NCBI GenBank assembly: GCA_946886065.1
Contig: CAMPHU010000049.1
Location: forward strand, 1 to 25,725
Length of the DNA stretch: 25,725 nucleotides
Direction: 5' to 3'
DNA from: an uncultured Massilia sp.
Lineage (GTDB): Bacteria > Pseudomonadota > Gammaproteobacteria > Burkholderiales > Burkholderiaceae
Below the pieces are notes generated by a model. That model was given only the letters and a program-made list of their open reading frames with translations. It did no database searches and had not been told where the DNA came from. Of this stretch, positions 23,920 through 25,725 are shown piece by piece (position 1 is the stretch's first letter; every line of letters starts with the position of its first letter). A program made the position numbers and the translations under genes.

Positions 23920-24879
23920 ATGGCAGTTTTCACCGCGGTCTCGCTGGATGACCTTACCCAGTGGATCAAGCAGTTCCCCCTCGGCCAGGCCCTCCGGCTC
24001 GAAGGCATTTCCTCCGGCATCGACAACAGCAACTTTTTCCTGACGACCGAGCGGGGAGAATATGTATTGACGATCTTCGAGAACCTCCGTTTCGAGCAGC
24101 TTCCCTTCTACGTGCAGCTGATGCGCCACCTTGCCGAGCGCGGCATTCCGGTGCCGGCGCCCGTCCCCAACCAGGACGGCGAGCTGGTGGTGGCCCTGCA
24201 CGGCAAGCCGGCCATCATTGTCAGCCGCCTGAGCGGCGCTTCGCAGCTCGATCCGCAGCCGGTGCATTGCGCCGAAGTGGGCCGCATGCTGGCGCGCATG
24301 CACCTGGCGGCGCAGGACTTCGCGCTGCAGCAGCCCAACCTGCGCGGCCTGGACTGGGTGAGCGCCACCGCGCCGCAGGTCATGCCTTATTTGAGCGAGC
24401 CCGAGGCCACGCTGCTGCGCGACGAAGTCGCCTACCAGGCCGCCTTCGCCGCCGGCGCCACCTATGGCCGCCTGGCGCGCGGCCCGGTGCACGCCGACCT
24501 GTTCCGCAACAACGTCATGTTCGAAGGCGAGCGCCTGACCGGCTGCTTCGATTTCTATTTCGCCGGCTGCGACACCTGGCTGTTCGACGTGGCCGTCACC
24601 GTCAACGACTGGTGCGTGGACCTGGCCACGGGCGTGCTGGACGCGGCGCGCGTGCGCGCCCTGCAGGATGCCTACCATGCCGTACGGCCCTTCACGCCCG
24701 AGGAACAAGCCGCCTGGCAGCCCATGCTGCGATCCGGCGCCTTGCGGTTCTGGCTGTCGCGCCTGTACGATCTGCATATTCCGCGTGCGGCGGAGCTGCT
24801 GACGCCGCACGACCCCACCCATTTTGAACGCATCCTGCGCGAGCGCATCGCCTGCCCCGCGCCTGAACTGCCTACATGA
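23920..24879 (+). CDS. thrB: Homoserine kinase (ThrB2, aminoglycoside-phosphotransferase fold)
   Basis: A 319-residue kinase that phosphorylates homoserine on the way to threonine. It belongs to the APH/choline-kinase fold class, not the GHMP-kinase class of E. coli ThrB. The nucleotide lobe has [15 protein letters not shown] and the catalytic loop is [12 protein letters not shown], in which Asp193 is the catalytic base and Asn198 helps bind Mg; Asp211 (CFDFYFAG) replaces the DFG aspartate. [23 protein letters not shown] is characteristic of this ThrB subgroup. It lies 56 bp after the DUF2782 gene and overlaps the membrane-protein gene by ATGA. A GC-rich hairpin of two GCGGCCGC units at about 23870-23890 lies in the gap before it. 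Confidence 0.95.
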   Translation: MAVFTAVSLDDLTQWIKQFPLGQALRLEGISSGIDNSNFFLTTERGEYVLTIFENLRFEQLPFYVQLMRHLAERGIPVPAPVPNQDGELVVALHGKPAIIVSRLSGASQLDPQPVHCAEVGRMLARMHLAAQDFALQQPNLRGLDWVSATAPQVMPYLSEPEATLLRDEVAYQAAFAAGATYGRLARGPVHADLFRNNVMFEGERLTGCFDFYFAGCDTWLFDVAVTVNDWCVDLATGVLDAARVRALQDAYHAVRPFTPEEQAAWQPMLRSGALRFWLSRLYDLHIPRAAELLTPHDPTHFERILRERIACPAPELPT

Positions 24880-25661
24880 ACAATCTGCCTGCACTTACCG
24901 GCTGGACCTGGCTCAAGCAAGGCGCCGGCCTGTTCCGTCAACAGCCCGCCGCGCTGACCACCCTGCTGTTCGCGAACATCCTGATCAGCATCGGCATCAG
25001 CGCCATCCCGATCCTCGGGCCCCTGGTCGTTTCGGTCCTGATTCCGTCGTTCTCGATGGCGTTCATGCAGGCCTGCCTGATGATCGAGAACGGCCAGCGC
25101 GTCACGCCCGGCGTGCTGCTGACGGGCTTCCGCAAGCCGGCATTCGCGGCGCTGTGCAAGATCGGCCTGGTCTACCTGGGCATCGGCGTCGTCCAGCTGA
25201 TCCTGATGTGGCTGACGATCGATCAGGAAACGGTGCAGGAGATGGCGCGCCAGAGCCGCGAGGGCGGCCAGCCGGGGTCCTTGCCGGGTTCCGCGATGCT
25301 GGCGCTGTTCGTGATCGTCATGCTCAACCTGGCGGGCATGATGGCGATGTGTTTCGCCGGGCCGCTCACCTACTGGCAGAAGATGCCGCCGGGGAAAGCG
25401 GCGTTCTACAGCTTCTTCGCCGTCCTGCGCAGCGCGCGCGTGTTCATCGTGCTGCTGCTCGCGTGGTTCGGGATCTTCCTGGGGATCAGCGTGGTGCTGT
25501 CCATCCTGCTGGGTGGGAGCAACATTACGCGCGTGCTGCTGATGTGGCTGATCTTCCTGTTCGTGCTGTTGCTGCAGTGCGCGATGTATGCGGCGTATCG
25601 GGAAATTTTCGGGAAGCCGCAGGTGCAGGATGTGGCGGCGAAGGTAGATTTGACGAAATAG
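24876..25661 (+). CDS. BPSS1780-family membrane protein
   Basis: A 261-residue polytopic membrane protein with about six hydrophobic segments: two near residues 25-65, one near 95-112, one near 145-165 and two near 190-240. A soluble loop rich in Gln/Glu/Gly (residues 116-140) lies in the middle. The N-terminus [18 protein letters not shown] and the general plan fit the uncharacterised BPSS1780 family that is common beside thrB in Burkholderiales, as far as I recall. Its ATG overlaps the thrB stop, so it is probably co-translated. No enzyme or transport motif is visible and no function can be given. Confidence 0.82.
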   Translation: MNNLPALTGWTWLKQGAGLFRQQPAALTTLLFANILISIGISAIPILGPLVVSVLIPSFSMAFMQACLMIENGQRVTPGVLLTGFRKPAFAALCKIGLVYLGIGVVQLILMWLTIDQETVQEMARQSREGGQPGSLPGSAMLALFVIVMLNLAGMMAMCFAGPLTYWQKMPPGKAAFYSFFAVLRSARVFIVLLLAWFGIFLGISVVLSILLGGSNITRVLLMWLIFLFVLLLQCAMYAAYREIFGKPQVQDVAAKVDLTK

Positions 25662-25706
25662 ACGTCGCATCACCATCCCTTAAATTTCAGCCCCAAGCCT
25701 GAAAAC

Positions 25707-25725
25707 CGTCATCCCCGCGAAGGCG
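25707..25725. repeat. Left half of a REP-like repeat cut by the right edge
   Basis: CGTCATCCCCGCGAAGGCG matches the left arm of the unit at 7588 (CGTCTTTCCCGCGAAGGCG) at 17 of 19 positions. The remainder would lie beyond the window. It follows the BPSS1780-family gene by about 45 bp. Confidence 0.7.

Noticed and set aside
1..25725. CRISPR array, prophage, toxin-antitoxin pair, restriction system or secondary metabolite megasynthase
   Set aside because: None is visible. There are no regularly spaced direct repeats, integrases or phage genes, and the only specialised-metabolism locus is the two-gene siderophore operon.

Overview
The window is high-GC bacterial chromosome with long GC-rich codons, tight operons and short intergenic spaces. 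Gene content and order (glcD-glcE-glcF, xseB-ispA-dxs divergent from a Rieske oxygenase, polA divergent from a DUF2782 gene and thrB) and the dispersed hairpin repeats suggest a betaproteobacterium of the Burkholderiales. Oxalobacteraceae (Massilia/Telluria-like) is my best guess. It is an inference from synteny and style; no rRNA or other taxonomic marker lies in the window. I see no tRNA, rRNA, CRISPR array, prophage or insertion sequence.

Layout from left to right. (1) 1-433: the 5' part of a secreted GH97 alpha-glucosidase gene on the minus strand. Its upstream region holds two related palindromes and a roughly 100-bp MITE-like inverted repeat. (2) 727-2353: a CPA1-type cation:proton antiporter and a convergent small unknown gene. 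(3) 2394-6179: a complete three-subunit glycolate oxidase operon, glcDEF, on the minus strand. (4) 6261-7551: a PduO-type cobalamin adenosyltransferase, divergent from glcD, followed by a 2OG-Fe(II) oxygenase. (5) 7588-7724: a REP-like hairpin and a bidirectional terminator. (6) 7744-10754: xseB-ispA-dxs on the minus strand, which joins early isoprenoid synthesis (DXP, then farnesyl diphosphate) to the small subunit of exonuclease VII. (7) 11095-13990: a plus-strand operon of a Rieske oxygenase, an EamA exporter and 3-mercaptopyruvate sulfurtransferase. (8) 14062-17080: on the minus strand, a DUF4382 lipoprotein, a Tat-exported dienelactone-hydrolase-like protein and a ZIP metal transporter. 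(9) 17279-20400: a Fur-box promoter driving a two-gene siderophore operon, an NIS synthetase followed by an MFS exporter. (10) 20425-25661: polA on the minus strand, divergent from DUF2782 gene - thrB - BPSS1780-family membrane protein.

Most of the window is housekeeping. The parts most worth a second look are the minimal Fur-controlled NIS-synthetase/MFS pair (a possible rhizoferrin-type pathway), the REP-like hairpin family, one copy of which supplies the last 12 codons of the exporter, the MITE-like element and paired operators near the GH97 gene, a perfect 21-bp-arm palindrome after sseA, and a ZIP transporter with no conventional start codon upstream of a truncated first membrane helix.
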